This document shows, one piece after another, positions 15,892-24,880 of a stretch of 64,000 bases of DNA (positions are counted from its first letter, which is position 1; each line of letters begins with the position of its first letter). The notes under the pieces are model-generated. The model was not told the origin of the DNA. It searched no databases and saw only the letters and a list, made by a program, of their open reading frames with translations. This stretch comes from Sporosarcina sp. BP05 (GTDB taxonomy: Bacteria > Bacillota > Bacilli > Bacillales_A > Planococcaceae), in assembly GCF_014282005.1 (NCBI RefSeq), contig NZ_JACFTD010000001.1:248001-312000 (forward strand). Direction: 5' to 3'. Both the position numbers and the translations under genes were made by a program.

Positions 15892-16638
15892 TCAGAAAGA
15901 TAAAACTAGTGCTACGCCAGCACCGATTGCAAATGCCGTTAAAAATGCTTCCGCGCCTTTTGACAATCCCGACATAAAATGTCCGGCCATCAGATCGCGC
16001 ACTGCATTCGTAATGAGCAGGCCTGGAACTAGCGGCATAACTGATCCAATGATAATTTTATCAAGTTCGACTCCTAATCCGGTCTGCACTGCTGTAAACC
16101 CGATAAGCCCTATAAACAATGAGCCAACGAATTCCGCAAAAAACTTCACCCTTGTCAGCTCATGAATCTTTGTCACAATGACGTACCCGACACCCCCTGC
16201 GAAGATAGCAGCAGGGACATCCGTCCAAAGACCGTTGTACAAAATTAGAAAGCACCCACTTGCAACAGCTGCTGCGATAATCTGTAGCCAAAGTGGAAAC
16301 ATGACATTCGCTTTTTGGATTTCTTGGAGCTTAGCGTACGCTTCTTCAAGCGTATATTCATTTGCAGATAGCTTACGTGAAACGTCATTAACGAGTGCAA
16401 CTTTTTCAAGGTCCGTCGTCCGATCCTTGATACGAATCAGCTTCGTATGATGTGGACTGCCTGGTGAAAAAATAATACCCGTCGGCGTAACGAAACTATG
16501 AGTAGCTGACAGTTGCTGCGTTTCAGCCATTCGCGCCATTGTATCTTCTACCCGGTACGTCTCGGCCCCAGCTTCCATCATAAGACGTCCCGCGAGCAGA
16601 CAACAATCTATTGCTGTCTCTTTGTCCACTATTGGCAT
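15892..16638 (-). CDS. Threonine/serine exporter ThrE, large subunit (DUF1212/ThrE1)
   Basis: This encodes 248 residues. A soluble N-terminal part with GRLMMEAGAETYRVEDTM, the signature of this family, is followed by about five membrane helices including VMPLVPGLLITNAVRDL. Together with the small subunit it forms a split ThrE-type exporter. ATG 16638 sits 7 bases after AGGAGGA, so the longer frame to 16674 is not used. It is the first gene of a two-gene operon. Confidence 0.9.
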   Translation of the reverse strand: MPIVDKETAIDCCLLAGRLMMEAGAETYRVEDTMARMAETQQLSATHSFVTPTGIIFSPGSPHHTKLIRIKDRTTDLEKVALVNDVSRKLSANEYTLEEAYAKLQEIQKANVMFPLWLQIIAAAVASGCFLILYNGLWTDVPAAIFAGGVGYVIVTKIHELTRVKFFAEFVGSLFIGLIGFTAVQTGLGVELDKIIIGSVMPLVPGLLITNAVRDLMAGHFMSGLSKGAEAFLTAFAIGAGVALVLSF

Positions 16639-16888
16639 ATTTCGTCCTCCTAACTCAAGTGAAATAAATTCCATTGAATAACGCTTCGGCTACCCCTGTA
16701 AGGCGCCTACGCTAGTAAATATACAGTATTAGTACTTCAACATATATGAGAAATACAACCCAATTCCTCTCCATTAAATAATCTTATCGAAGCTGAAGGC
16801 AAATAACAATGAACAAAGTGAGTGGATTAACTATCTGCACAAGAAAAAGACCCAGCGCGAGGCCGAATCTTTCATCGTCGAATCCTAT
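16639..16888. other. Intergenic, with weak terminator-like hairpin near 16846-16864
   Basis: No gene is seen in these 250 bases. On the minus strand GGCC and GGTC can pair around eight bases and are followed by TTTTTC, a weak terminator for the beta-propeller gene. A GGCGCCTACGC fragment near 16702 recalls the repeat families but is too short to assign. Confidence 0.4.
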
Positions 16889-19027
16889 TCAGTCAATTTG
16901 TAAGTTACCGATTGGTGCATACGTATCAAGCGAGTAATTTTTGATTTCCTTCATTGAAACAGTATACAAGATGTCTTTGCTATAAAGCATACGCTGAATT
17001 TCTCTCTCCCAATCCCCGTATTGCTCTCCGCTACTTTTCGCTTTCAGTAAATCCCCTTTTAGGACGATACCATGTTCCGGTGTAATTTCGTAGACGAGCG
17101 CACCAGAGCTTTGGAAATCGATGTTATGGTCTTTCCCTATTTCATCGTAAATCGATACTGGGAAACCGTATAAGTTTCGTTCTTTATGCTGGAACAATGC
17201 CTTGTGATCATATTGAACCGGCGAGTATGTTCCACGCCCACCAATGATTTCCGTATCCGTCTCTTTTGGATTATTGAAATCAGTTACATCGAACAAGGAA
17301 ATCTTCATACCCATTGTCAAAATGAGCGGCTCTCCCCCTTGCGGATTTTTCTCAGCAACGGTTTCATAACCGAAGCCAATGAGATGATTGTCGTCAAGTG
17401 GATGCAAGTAGTTGCTAAAGCCTGGAATCTTCAGCTCTCCAAGCACTTTTGGGGCAGTCGGGTTGGCCACATCTATGACAAATAGCGGATCCGTTTCCCG
17501 GAACGTTACCATATACGCTTTATCGCCCATGAAACGTGCAGAATAAATCCGTTCCCCTTTCGCAAGACCTTCAATCGATCCCGTGGTATTAAGGTTTTCA
17601 TCCAAAATAAAGAGATGGTTTTTAGACGGATTTTTATCATCCCACATATTCCCCTCTGTCGTGACGACGCGGAAATAACCATTGTGCTCATCCATCGAAA
17701 ACTGGTTGAGTAAATGCCCTTTCAGTGTGGCTGAATTTTGGAATGTGACGTTTGTCTTATTCAATGTGAACTTGAATAATTCACTGTTTGCAGTGCCGGG
17801 ATTCCAAATCATTTTCTTCGAAGTAGAAGCGTTTGCTTCGTAAATTGTCGCTGTCAGGTACAGATTATCTTCTGACATATAGAGTTGCTCACTAGCACCT
17901 AGATAGCCTTTTGTCACAACCTCACCTTCTGCCGGCGCTGAAAGATCAATGGCTGTAATGATGGAGTACGTAGGTTCCATCGCGCCTGGTAGAATTGCGA
18001 TATCCTTGTAGTCAATCAGTTCGGAATCAACTTCTTCTTTGGAATCATATACATGGGGACGAAGCGTGTCGCCGTCGATTTCATTCATGATCCAGAAGTT
18101 CGGCTGTACATTCGTAACAAAGTACAGCATATTTCCTGTTTTCCGCGCACCGTTTAGATAGCCTTCCGCACCGATTTCTCGAATGATTTTAGGCGTTTTC
18201 GGGTTCTTCACATTATACATACGAACCGTGGTCATTCCGTTCACCAGTCTGCTGATCCTTGCCTCATCAGTACTCATTTCGTTGTTGTAAGTCTCATATT
18301 TCTCGCCAAGAACAATTAGCGTGTGGCCATGCAAAAACAACTGAGAAGGATAAAATTCCTCTTCCATTTTAATTTCCGAGGCTTTTCGGATTTTCTTCGG
18401 GTCGCGGATATCGGTAATTGTGACTTTGTTATTGCCCATTACGGTATATATATAGTTACCGTCTGTCTTTACGCTATCGGCTTCATCGACTCCTTCGACC
18501 TGATTATTCGTTGTCGAATGATCTCCACCGCTTTTAGCAGATGCCGAGGAATCTTCATTGGACAGTTCTGAGCCTTGGGTTACCATTACTTCTGTCCGCT
18601 GTATGGACTTCACCCGTTCGAAATAGGCTTTCAATTCCTTTGCTGATGCAACGGATTCGATTGTTTCATGGATAGTGAACTTGATTTCATCGATTGGAAG
18701 CAATTTTATAGATTTACCATTTACCGCACTTTTCTTAACGTGAAGCTCGTAGGAACCCGGTACGAGGCCCTTTACATATAGGGTCTTACCCGCATTTCCA
18801 AGTGAAATGTCTGCTGTCAACTTCTTCCCATTTCGATCAGTTACATATAAATCATTCGATCCTAGTGCTTCCTCTTTCAAAGGTTTGGAGAAGTTTACGT
18901 TCCATCCTTGATTGGAAAGTGCACTATCAGAGGCCGTCACAGTCAACTTGTCGATATAAAATGTGTAGGTAATTGCTGCCACTGCAATGAATGCTGTAAC
19001 AAAAATCCAACTAACCTTTTTTCTCAA
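16889..19027 (-). CDS. Secreted beta-propeller domain protein
   Basis: This encodes about 712 residues. One N-terminal membrane helix (about 6-24) anchors or exports the protein. A Big/Ig-like segment follows (about 30-115), then a large C-terminal beta-propeller from about 180 onward. The motif NNQVEGVDEADSVKTDGNYIY marks the beta-propeller family related to WD40 found in bacterial surface proteins. Function is unknown; protein binding or scaffold roles are usual guesses. TTG at 19027 lies 9 bases after AAAGGG and is preferred to TTG 19036, which abuts the ribosome site. It is a single gene. Confidence 0.88.
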   Translation of the reverse strand: MRKKVSWIFVTAFIAVAAITYTFYIDKLTVTASDSALSNQGWNVNFSKPLKEEALGSNDLYVTDRNGKKLTADISLGNAGKTLYVKGLVPGSYELHVKKSAVNGKSIKLLPIDEIKFTIHETIESVASAKELKAYFERVKSIQRTEVMVTQGSELSNEDSSASAKSGGDHSTTNNQVEGVDEADSVKTDGNYIYTVMGNNKVTITDIRDPKKIRKASEIKMEEEFYPSQLFLHGHTLIVLGEKYETYNNEMSTDEARISRLVNGMTTVRMYNVKNPKTPKIIREIGAEGYLNGARKTGNMLYFVTNVQPNFWIMNEIDGDTLRPHVYDSKEEVDSELIDYKDIAILPGAMEPTYSIITAIDLSAPAEGEVVTKGYLGASEQLYMSEDNLYLTATIYEANASTSKKMIWNPGTANSELFKFTLNKTNVTFQNSATLKGHLLNQFSMDEHNGYFRVVTTEGNMWDDKNPSKNHLFILDENLNTTGSIEGLAKGERIYSARFMGDKAYMVTFRETDPLFVIDVANPTAPKVLGELKIPGFSNYLHPLDDNHLIGFGYETVAEKNPQGGEPLILTMGMKISLFDVTDFNNPKETDTEIIGGRGTYSPVQYDHKALFQHKERNLYGFPVSIYDEIGKDHNIDFQSSGALVYEITPEHGIVLKGDLLKAKSSGEQYGDWEREIQRMLYSKDILYTVSMKEIKNYSLDTYAPIGNLQID

Positions 19028-19257
19028 TTTGACCAACCCTTTCCTTTTGGTTTGCTACACCATTAGACTCTGATAGGACAATTCCGTTTCACTAAACTGA
19101 AAATTTATTTTAGTTGTTTTTTAGTTTAGATTGGAATCTTGCGGTCTTGTCACATCTCATTAATTGACGTATCTTGTAACATTATGCTAAAAACATATCG
19201 AAAGAACGGACTGCATACGATAAGCTTAGGAAGGACAAGAGAAAAGGGGGATGTTTT

Positions 19258-20571
19258 GTGAAAGTATTAACAAGGTGGTCGAACACACTAATGGAGCGGT
19301 ATTTACCGGATCCATATATTTTCGTCGCAATTCTGACGTTGGTCGTGTTCTTGCTAGGTCTCGGATTAACTGATTCCGGGCCACTCGATATGGTTACGTA
19401 TTGGGGAGATGGTTTTTGGGGGCTTCTCGCATTTACGATGCAAATGGTTATTGTTCTTGTTGCGGGACATGTGTTAGCGAGCAGTCCGGTATTCAAGAAA
19501 CTATTAAGTACACTGGCAGGATTCGCGAAATCACCAGGATCTGCAATTCTTCTAGTTTCGGTTGTATCGCTGATTGCTTGTTGGATTAACTGGGGCTTCG
19601 GTCTCGTTATCGGTGCACTTTTCGCAAAAGAGATTGCACGCAAAGTAACAACGGTCGACTACCGGCTCTTAATTGCAAGCGCTTACTCAGGCTTTATCAT
19701 TTGGCACGGTGGACTTGGTGGATCGATTCCACTTTCAATTGCCACAGCAGATCACCCATTCGCAGGCATCATGGGCGTTGTTCCGACGTCAGAAACGATT
19801 TTTTCAAGCTATAACATAATTATTGTCGTCGCACTTATTATTTCCGTTCCAATTTTGAACCGCTTCATGATGCCGAAACCGGAAGATACGGTTACTGTAG
19901 ATCCAAAGCTGTTGGAAGAACCAATTCAAATTGAAGAAGATACAGATCGCACACCAGCAAGCAAGCTCGAAAACAGTGTTACGCTTTCCATGCTGATTGG
20001 TGCGCTCGGTCTTGTCTACCTGATTCAGCATTTTGTTTTAAAAGGCTTCGATTTAAATTTGAATATCGTCAACTTGATATTCTTCACACTCGGAATCATT
20101 TTCCACGGGACGCCGAAACGCTTCCTTGCAGCGGTTACGAATGCTGTGAAGACGGCGGGCGGTATCATTATCCAATTCCCATTCTATGCAGGAATTATGG
20201 GAATGATGGTTGCCTCTGGACTTGCAGGCGTCATTTCCGAATCGTTTGTCAGTATTTCGAATGAGCATACATTCCCACTCTTCACGTTTTACGCAGCGGG
20301 AATTGTAAACTTCTTCGTACCTTCGGGCGGAGGACAATGGGCTGTGCAAGCTCCTATTATGTTGGAAGCAGCACAAACTCTTGGCGTCAGCTATTCGAAA
20401 ACAGCAATGGCCATCGCATGGGGTGACGCATGGACAAATATGATCCAACCGTTTTGGGCACTACCGGCACTCGCAATCGCTGGACTTCGTGCAAAAGATA
20501 TTATGGGTTATTGTTTATTTGTTCTGTTCCTAAGCGGTATCATTATTAGTATCGGATTATTTTTCTTCTAA
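19258..20571 (+). CDS. AtoE-type short-chain fatty acid transporter
   Basis: A 437-residue membrane protein with about 11 helices. The sequence (RYLPDPYIFVAILT..., CWINWGFGLVIGALFAKEIAR, NFFVPSGGGQWAVQAPIM, GDAWTNMIQPFWALPAL) matches the AtoE/TIGR00366 family that takes up short-chain fatty acids such as butyrate or acetoacetate. GTG 19258 is 8 bases after AAAGGGGG. No atoDAB genes are adjacent; an acyl-CoA dehydrogenase lies 13 kb away. It is a single gene with its own terminator. Confidence 0.92.
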   Translation: MKVLTRWSNTLMERYLPDPYIFVAILTLVVFLLGLGLTDSGPLDMVTYWGDGFWGLLAFTMQMVIVLVAGHVLASSPVFKKLLSTLAGFAKSPGSAILLVSVVSLIACWINWGFGLVIGALFAKEIARKVTTVDYRLLIASAYSGFIIWHGGLGGSIPLSIATADHPFAGIMGVVPTSETIFSSYNIIIVVALIISVPILNRFMMPKPEDTVTVDPKLLEEPIQIEEDTDRTPASKLENSVTLSMLIGALGLVYLIQHFVLKGFDLNLNIVNLIFFTLGIIFHGTPKRFLAAVTNAVKTAGGIIIQFPFYAGIMGMMVASGLAGVISESFVSISNEHTFPLFTFYAAGIVNFFVPSGGGQWAVQAPIMLEAAQTLGVSYSKTAMAIAWGDAWTNMIQPFWALPALAIAGLRAKDIMGYCLFVLFLSGIIISIGLFFF

Positions 20572-20579
20572 CTTAATTT

Positions 20580-20635
20580 AAAGGGATTGTTTCGTTAGTC
20601 GGTAATTTTCGACTTACGGGATAATCCCTTTTTTG
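20580..20635 (+). terminator. Rho-independent terminator
   Basis: AAAGGGATT pairs with AATCCCTTT across a 33-base insert that has its own inner pairing (GTCG/CGAC), followed by T residues. Confidence 0.8.
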
Positions 20636-20796
20636 AATCTATGGGTTGATTGTCCGAGGAGCGATCATATAACTTGGCTAACCAATCATATAACTCCACA
20701 AACCCTTCAATGCCACAATTCAAAAATGGAATAGCTCTCCGAAGTATCGAATTAATCGCGAATTAGATCCATATTCCAGTCGGTTTTTCTATTTTC

Positions 20797-20822
20797 GTTT
20801 ATTTCGTTAGACGAGTGGGAAT
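20797..20822 (+). promoter_or_regulatory. Sigma-B promoter
   Basis: GTTTAT (20797-20802) and GGGAAT (20817-20822) are separated by exactly 14 bases, matching the sigma-B consensus GTTTAA-N13/15-GGGWAT at 11 of 12 positions. It lies 39 bases before the start codon of the SDR gene, a family that includes sigma-B general stress proteins. Confidence 0.8.
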
Positions 20823-20861
20823 GACTACTCCTTCCAAGACAGTTGCTTAGGAGGAGTTATT

Positions 20862-21743
20862 TTGTCGAAAGATAAATACGAAAAAGTTGATAAACAGGTT
20901 TCGGGGCAGACTCAAGATCAGCAACCTGGTGTAGAGGCTGAAATGGATCCTGCACCAATTTATAACGATGAGAATTATGTCGGTTCAGGCAAATTGAAAG
21001 GAAAAAATGCTTTAATTACTGGTGGAGATAGCGGAATCGGTCGGGCAGTAGCGGTTGCATTTGCAAAGGAAGGTGCGAATGTAGCGATTGCATATTTGAG
21101 TGAACAGGAGGATATCGACGCGGATAAAACGATGAAACTCATTGAAGGATACGGTGGAAAAGCGCTAAAAATTCGAATTGATATCAGTGAGGAGGAACAT
21201 TGCGAGCAACTAGTGGATAAGGTTATTAATGAATTCGGTGGTTTGAATATTCTCGTCAACAATGCAGGTAAACAGTTCCCACAAAAAGATATCTCCTTGA
21301 TTTCAGCTGATCAGCTCCGCGAGACATTCGACACAAATTTCTTCGGTTTATTTTATATGACGAAAGCTGCATTGAATCATATGGCTCGTGGCGATGCCAT
21401 TATCAACACTTCGTCTATTACTGCTTATAACGGATCGAAAGATTTGCTCGATTACTCTGCGACAAAAGGAGCGATTACTTCCTTTACACGTTCTCTCGCA
21501 CTAAACTTGGCCGAAAAAGGGATACGGGTCAACGCCGTTGCCCCTGGTCCGATTTGGACACCGCTTATCCCAGCGACGTTTGATGCGAAGAAAGTCAAAG
21601 AACATGGGGCTAATACGCCTGTTAAACGACGCGGTCAACCTGCTGAAAACGCGCCGGCCTATGTCTTTCTAGCTTCGAGTGATTCTAGTTATATGACCGG
21701 CCAGACGATACATGTTGATGGCGGCGATTTTGTCGGATCTTAA
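20862..21743 (+). CDS. SDR-family oxidoreductase, general stress type
   Basis: A 293-residue NAD(P)-dependent short-chain dehydrogenase. A hydrophilic extension of about 45 residues precedes the Rossmann fold. Cofactor motif TGGDSGIG is near residue 54, NNAG near 132, catalytic Ser in NTSS and the Tyr/Lys pair in YSATK. The extended N-terminus is typical of the YhdF/YdaD/YhxC group of Bacillus stress proteins. It starts with TTG behind GGAGGAG. A near-perfect sigma-B promoter lies upstream, which supports a stress role. The substrate is unknown. Confidence 0.92.
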   Translation: MSKDKYEKVDKQVSGQTQDQQPGVEAEMDPAPIYNDENYVGSGKLKGKNALITGGDSGIGRAVAVAFAKEGANVAIAYLSEQEDIDADKTMKLIEGYGGKALKIRIDISEEEHCEQLVDKVINEFGGLNILVNNAGKQFPQKDISLISADQLRETFDTNFFGLFYMTKAALNHMARGDAIINTSSITAYNGSKDLLDYSATKGAITSFTRSLALNLAEKGIRVNAVAPGPIWTPLIPATFDAKKVKEHGANTPVKRRGQPAENAPAYVFLASSDSSYMTGQTIHVDGGDFVGS

Positions 21744-21818
21744 ATGGATTGTTTCTGCACGCCATGACTAATTCATCAATTGCCACAACTTCACGACTCT
21801 CCGTCCTACTTCAACAAC

Positions 21819-21868
21819 GAAAAAGCCCCTCTACCACGGAATATCTTCCGTCTAGAGGGGCTACTTTA
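21819..21868. terminator. Bidirectional terminator
   Basis: AGCCCCTCTA (21824-21833) pairs with TAGAGGGGCT (21853-21862). An A run on the plus strand gives a T tract for the minus-strand YhgE gene, and a T-rich stretch follows on the plus strand for the SDR gene. Confidence 0.88.
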
Positions 21869-21869
21869 T

Positions 21870-24071
21870 TTATGCTTCTACTGTTTCTTTCGAATACCTC
21901 TTTTTGTAAACAAGTGCAAAGTATCCAAATGTAATCGCAAGGAACGCGACCATGAATCCGATAAGGATGCCGTTGTTCATCCAAAGGAACGACATATTGC
22001 CTGTTGAGATGGCGGCTTTGAATGCTTGGACGGAATACGTCATCGGCAATAATGTGTTGAAAATTTGCAGAGGTGCCGGTATTAATTCGAGCGGGAATGT
22101 CCCTGCACTTGTCGTCAACTGTAAAATCAGGACAAGGATTGCTACAAAGCGTCCCGCATCAGAAAGAATGGACACACACATTTGTACAAGCGCAATGAAT
22201 GTGTAGCTCGTAATGATCGCCGTCAAAATGAACAACGGTGTATTAGCCGTTTCCATTCCGAGTGCAAACTTGACAACCCCTGCTGCGATAAGTGCCTGCA
22301 ATAGACCAACGATGGCCAGCACAGAAACCTTACTTGCGAACCATCCGAATGCCCCTGTTGGCTTAATAGCCGGTTCAACTAGGGGGAAGACGATAGAAAG
22401 AAGAAGTGCACCGACAAACAGTCCGAGTGATAAGAAGTATGGAGCAAAACCGGTACCATAGTTTGGTACATGGTTAATGCCTTCCTTCTCTACATCGACA
22501 GGTGCTCCGACCATTCCATATGTTTTGTCTGTTGGATTCACTTCACTTGCCGTTTTATTTGCTTCTGCAAGTTTTTCTTGCAGTGTCAGCGTTCCTTCAT
22601 CAAGTTCAACCATACCATCAGCCAGTGTCGCTGATCCTTTGGCAAGTTCTTGCGATTTAGATGCGAGTGTTTCTGTTCCCGTTTTCAGTGTACCTGTTCC
22701 TTCAGTTAATGAAGTTAGACCTGATGCAAGATCAGATGACCCTTTCCGCGCAACCACTACGCCTTCTGAAAATTGTTTCAATCCAGCTACGAGTGTATCG
22801 TTGCCTGACGCAAGAGCGTTCGCCCCTTCAAGGAGTTGTGCGGAAGACCCGTTCAACTTCTCCAATCCAGCAAGTCCCTGACTATGAGCGCCAGAAAGTT
22901 GACTAGCAGCACCATTTAACTCCGTGGTACCCGCTGTCAGTGAAGCTGTGCCGGCAGACAATTCTTTCATTCCGCCGGAAAGTTCAGCGCTTCCTTGTTT
23001 CAGTTGGCCGAGTGTTTCTTTGATTGCCGTTTGCTGTTCCTCTGAGAGGTCAGCAAGTACAGGACCAAGCTGCGTAGACAATCCCTCAATTCCGGTAGTT
23101 AGATTTGCGGCCGCTCCAGTAAGCTGACCTGCCGCGCCGTTCAATTGCCCTGATTTCTCTTTCAAAGTACTAACGGCTGAGTTAAATTCTTTTTCTTTCT
23201 GACCTATTTGACCGTAACTTGCGGCCAATTGACCGACGCCTTCTGTATAGCCCGCGATTCCATCCTTAAGTCCTCCAGCGCCTGCTGAAGCCTTTTGTGC
23301 GCCTGCAAGAAGATCTTTTGAACCTTGCGATAAAGTACCGAGTCCTTTATTCAGCTCATTGGCACCTTTAGCTGCATCGTTCGCTCCTTGCGCAAGTTTT
23401 TGTGAACCATCCGCAAGTGTAATCGTGCTACTTGCCAACGTTTCAAGATACCCTTTCAATTCATCTGCTCCAGATGATAGTTTTGCGGCACCGTCATGTA
23501 ATTCACCGGCCCCGTCCGCCGCTTCACCGAATCCATCGCCCATTTCCGTAATGGAATCAAAGAGCTTTTCCGCGTACGTTGAAGCAACTTGCTCATTCAC
23601 TTCTGCACGAATTCTGTCCATCGCTGTTTCTCCGATTTGAGCAGAAAGGAAGTTGAATCCTTCATTCGGCTTATAAACAATTGTTAATTTTTCCGGTTCA
23701 TCATCCAATAGTGTGGTTGCGTGTTCGGAGAAGTTTTCCGGTATTTCAATTACGACGTAATAATCTTCATTTTCAAGCCCTTTATCTGCATCTGATTTTG
23801 ATACTTTCTTAAAATCAAACTGCTTACTGTCAATTAATTTATCGGTCAGTTCCTTTCCGAGTGCCAACTGCTTGCCGTCCATTTCCGCTCCATTATCAAG
23901 GTCGACGATTGCAACAGGCAAATCACTCATATTGGCATATGGATTCCAAAACGCCCATAAAAACATACCTGCATAAAGGACAGGAATAAACAATATAGCA
24001 ATCAGTGGAACAATTATTTTTTTTGAACGTAAGAGCAGTTTCCACTCTGCCCATGTCATTGTATTCTTCAT
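21870..24071 (-). CDS. YhgE/Pip family membrane protein (ABC-2 type)
   Basis: A 733-residue protein. One N-terminal helix (about 18-38), a long extracellular region (about 45-510) and five or six C-terminal helices (about 535-720) give the YhgE/Pip layout. The outer region holds many GAxxLxxGxxxLxxG-type repeats forming a predicted coiled coil. Relatives include the lactococcal phage infection protein and type VII secretion-associated proteins; the biochemical role is not settled. ATG 24071 follows GGAGGAAAT. It is the second gene after a TetR regulator, with a candidate operator between them. Confidence 0.92.
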   Translation of the reverse strand: MKNTMTWAEWKLLLRSKKIIVPLIAILFIPVLYAGMFLWAFWNPYANMSDLPVAIVDLDNGAEMDGKQLALGKELTDKLIDSKQFDFKKVSKSDADKGLENEDYYVVIEIPENFSEHATTLLDDEPEKLTIVYKPNEGFNFLSAQIGETAMDRIRAEVNEQVASTYAEKLFDSITEMGDGFGEAADGAGELHDGAAKLSSGADELKGYLETLASSTITLADGSQKLAQGANDAAKGANELNKGLGTLSQGSKDLLAGAQKASAGAGGLKDGIAGYTEGVGQLAASYGQIGQKEKEFNSAVSTLKEKSGQLNGAAGQLTGAAANLTTGIEGLSTQLGPVLADLSEEQQTAIKETLGQLKQGSAELSGGMKELSAGTASLTAGTTELNGAASQLSGAHSQGLAGLEKLNGSSAQLLEGANALASGNDTLVAGLKQFSEGVVVARKGSSDLASGLTSLTEGTGTLKTGTETLASKSQELAKGSATLADGMVELDEGTLTLQEKLAEANKTASEVNPTDKTYGMVGAPVDVEKEGINHVPNYGTGFAPYFLSLGLFVGALLLSIVFPLVEPAIKPTGAFGWFASKVSVLAIVGLLQALIAAGVVKFALGMETANTPLFILTAIITSYTFIALVQMCVSILSDAGRFVAILVLILQLTTSAGTFPLELIPAPLQIFNTLLPMTYSVQAFKAAISTGNMSFLWMNNGILIGFMVAFLAITFGYFALVYKKRYSKETVEA

Positions 24072-24095
24072 TTATCTATTTCCTCCAATACTGGT

Positions 24096-24118
24096 TGACC
24101 AATTCACTCAGTCGGTCA
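24096..24118. promoter_or_regulatory. Candidate TetR operator before the YhgE gene
   Basis: A 23-bp dyad TGACC-N13-GGTCA, with nine of eleven positions pairing if one G:T is allowed. It lies 25 bases before the YhgE start codon. A second 23-bp site with the same half-sites lies upstream of the TetR gene. Confidence 0.6.
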
Positions 24119-24140
24119 ATTCAGAATAAAAAATGAAGCC

Positions 24141-24710
24141 TCAAACTAAGAGACTTTTAAAAATGGTCCCATTTAACAACGCAACGATACGCTCTTCCGA
24201 TAGCTCTTCATCGTGGGTTTTACCCCAGTCTGAGACAAGCGCGAGATACGCCTTAAATAATATATATGCGACAAGTTCTGTATCACAAGGCAATACTTCA
24301 CCTTTGGCAATTCCCTTTTCAATCTTCTCTTTTACATAAAAAATGATTTCTTTTTCAATTGCCTGTAGCACTTCACCAACAGCAGGTGTGCGCAGTTCTT
24401 TTTCTTCATCTATTAACTTCGCATACAATTGATGTGTTCCGCGGAATTTGAGCATTTGCATCAGCCTGGCATGCGCATTTTGTTCGAATGGCGCACCTTC
24501 AACAGAAACAGCATCCGCTTCCGCCCGCATTTCGTTAATCATTTTTAACACAATCGCATTGAACAGTTCTTCTTTATTGGCGAAAAACGTATAGATTGTT
24601 CCTTTGCCGACGTTCGCAATTTTCGCTACCTGGTCCATGGTTGTTGCTTTATAGCCGAACAACGAAAATGATTTCGCGGCTCCCTCGAGAATTTCTTGCC
24701 TGCGGTCCAT
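24141..24710 (-). CDS. TetR/AcrR-family regulator
   Basis: This encodes 189 residues. The N-terminal helix-turn-helix (ILEGAAKSFSLFGYKATTMDQVAKIANVGKGTIYTFFANKEELF) is typical of TetR repressors, and the variable C-terminal part would bind a ligand. ATG 24710 follows GAGGTGGA. The gene precedes yhgE on the same strand with 69 bases between. Two 23-bp dyads with TGACC/GGTCA half-sites flank it, so it probably represses both itself and the YhgE gene. The ligand is unknown. Confidence 0.92.
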   Translation of the reverse strand: MDRRQEILEGAAKSFSLFGYKATTMDQVAKIANVGKGTIYTFFANKEELFNAIVLKMINEMRAEADAVSVEGAPFEQNAHARLMQMLKFRGTHQLYAKLIDEEKELRTPAVGEVLQAIEKEIIFYVKEKIEKGIAKGEVLPCDTELVAYILFKAYLALVSDWGKTHDEELSEERIVALLNGTIFKSLLV

Positions 24711-24742
24711 TTTTCCACCTCACTTTGAATGGATTATTTTAT

Positions 24743-24765
24743 TGACCGTAAAACCGCTTCGGTCA
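24743..24765. promoter_or_regulatory. Candidate TetR operator before the TetR gene
   Basis: TGACCG-N11-CGGTCA, 23 bp overall, the same length and half-site as the dyad before the YhgE gene. It lies 32 bases upstream of the TetR start codon. Confidence 0.6.
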
Positions 24766-24820
24766 TCTAGTCATTATATTACTCCGGCTACTCGTATTAT
24801 GCAAGGTTTTTCTTCCGGAT

Positions 24821-24867
24821 AAAAAAGTCTGAGAAAGGATTACTGTTAGCTACTCCCTCTCAGACTG
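24821..24867 (-). terminator. Terminator of the ABC-F gene
   Basis: On the minus strand AGTCTGAGA pairs with TCTCAGACT around a loop of about 22 bases, followed by a T run (24826-24821). Confidence 0.85.
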
Positions 24868-24880
24868 TGTACTCAGTTCC

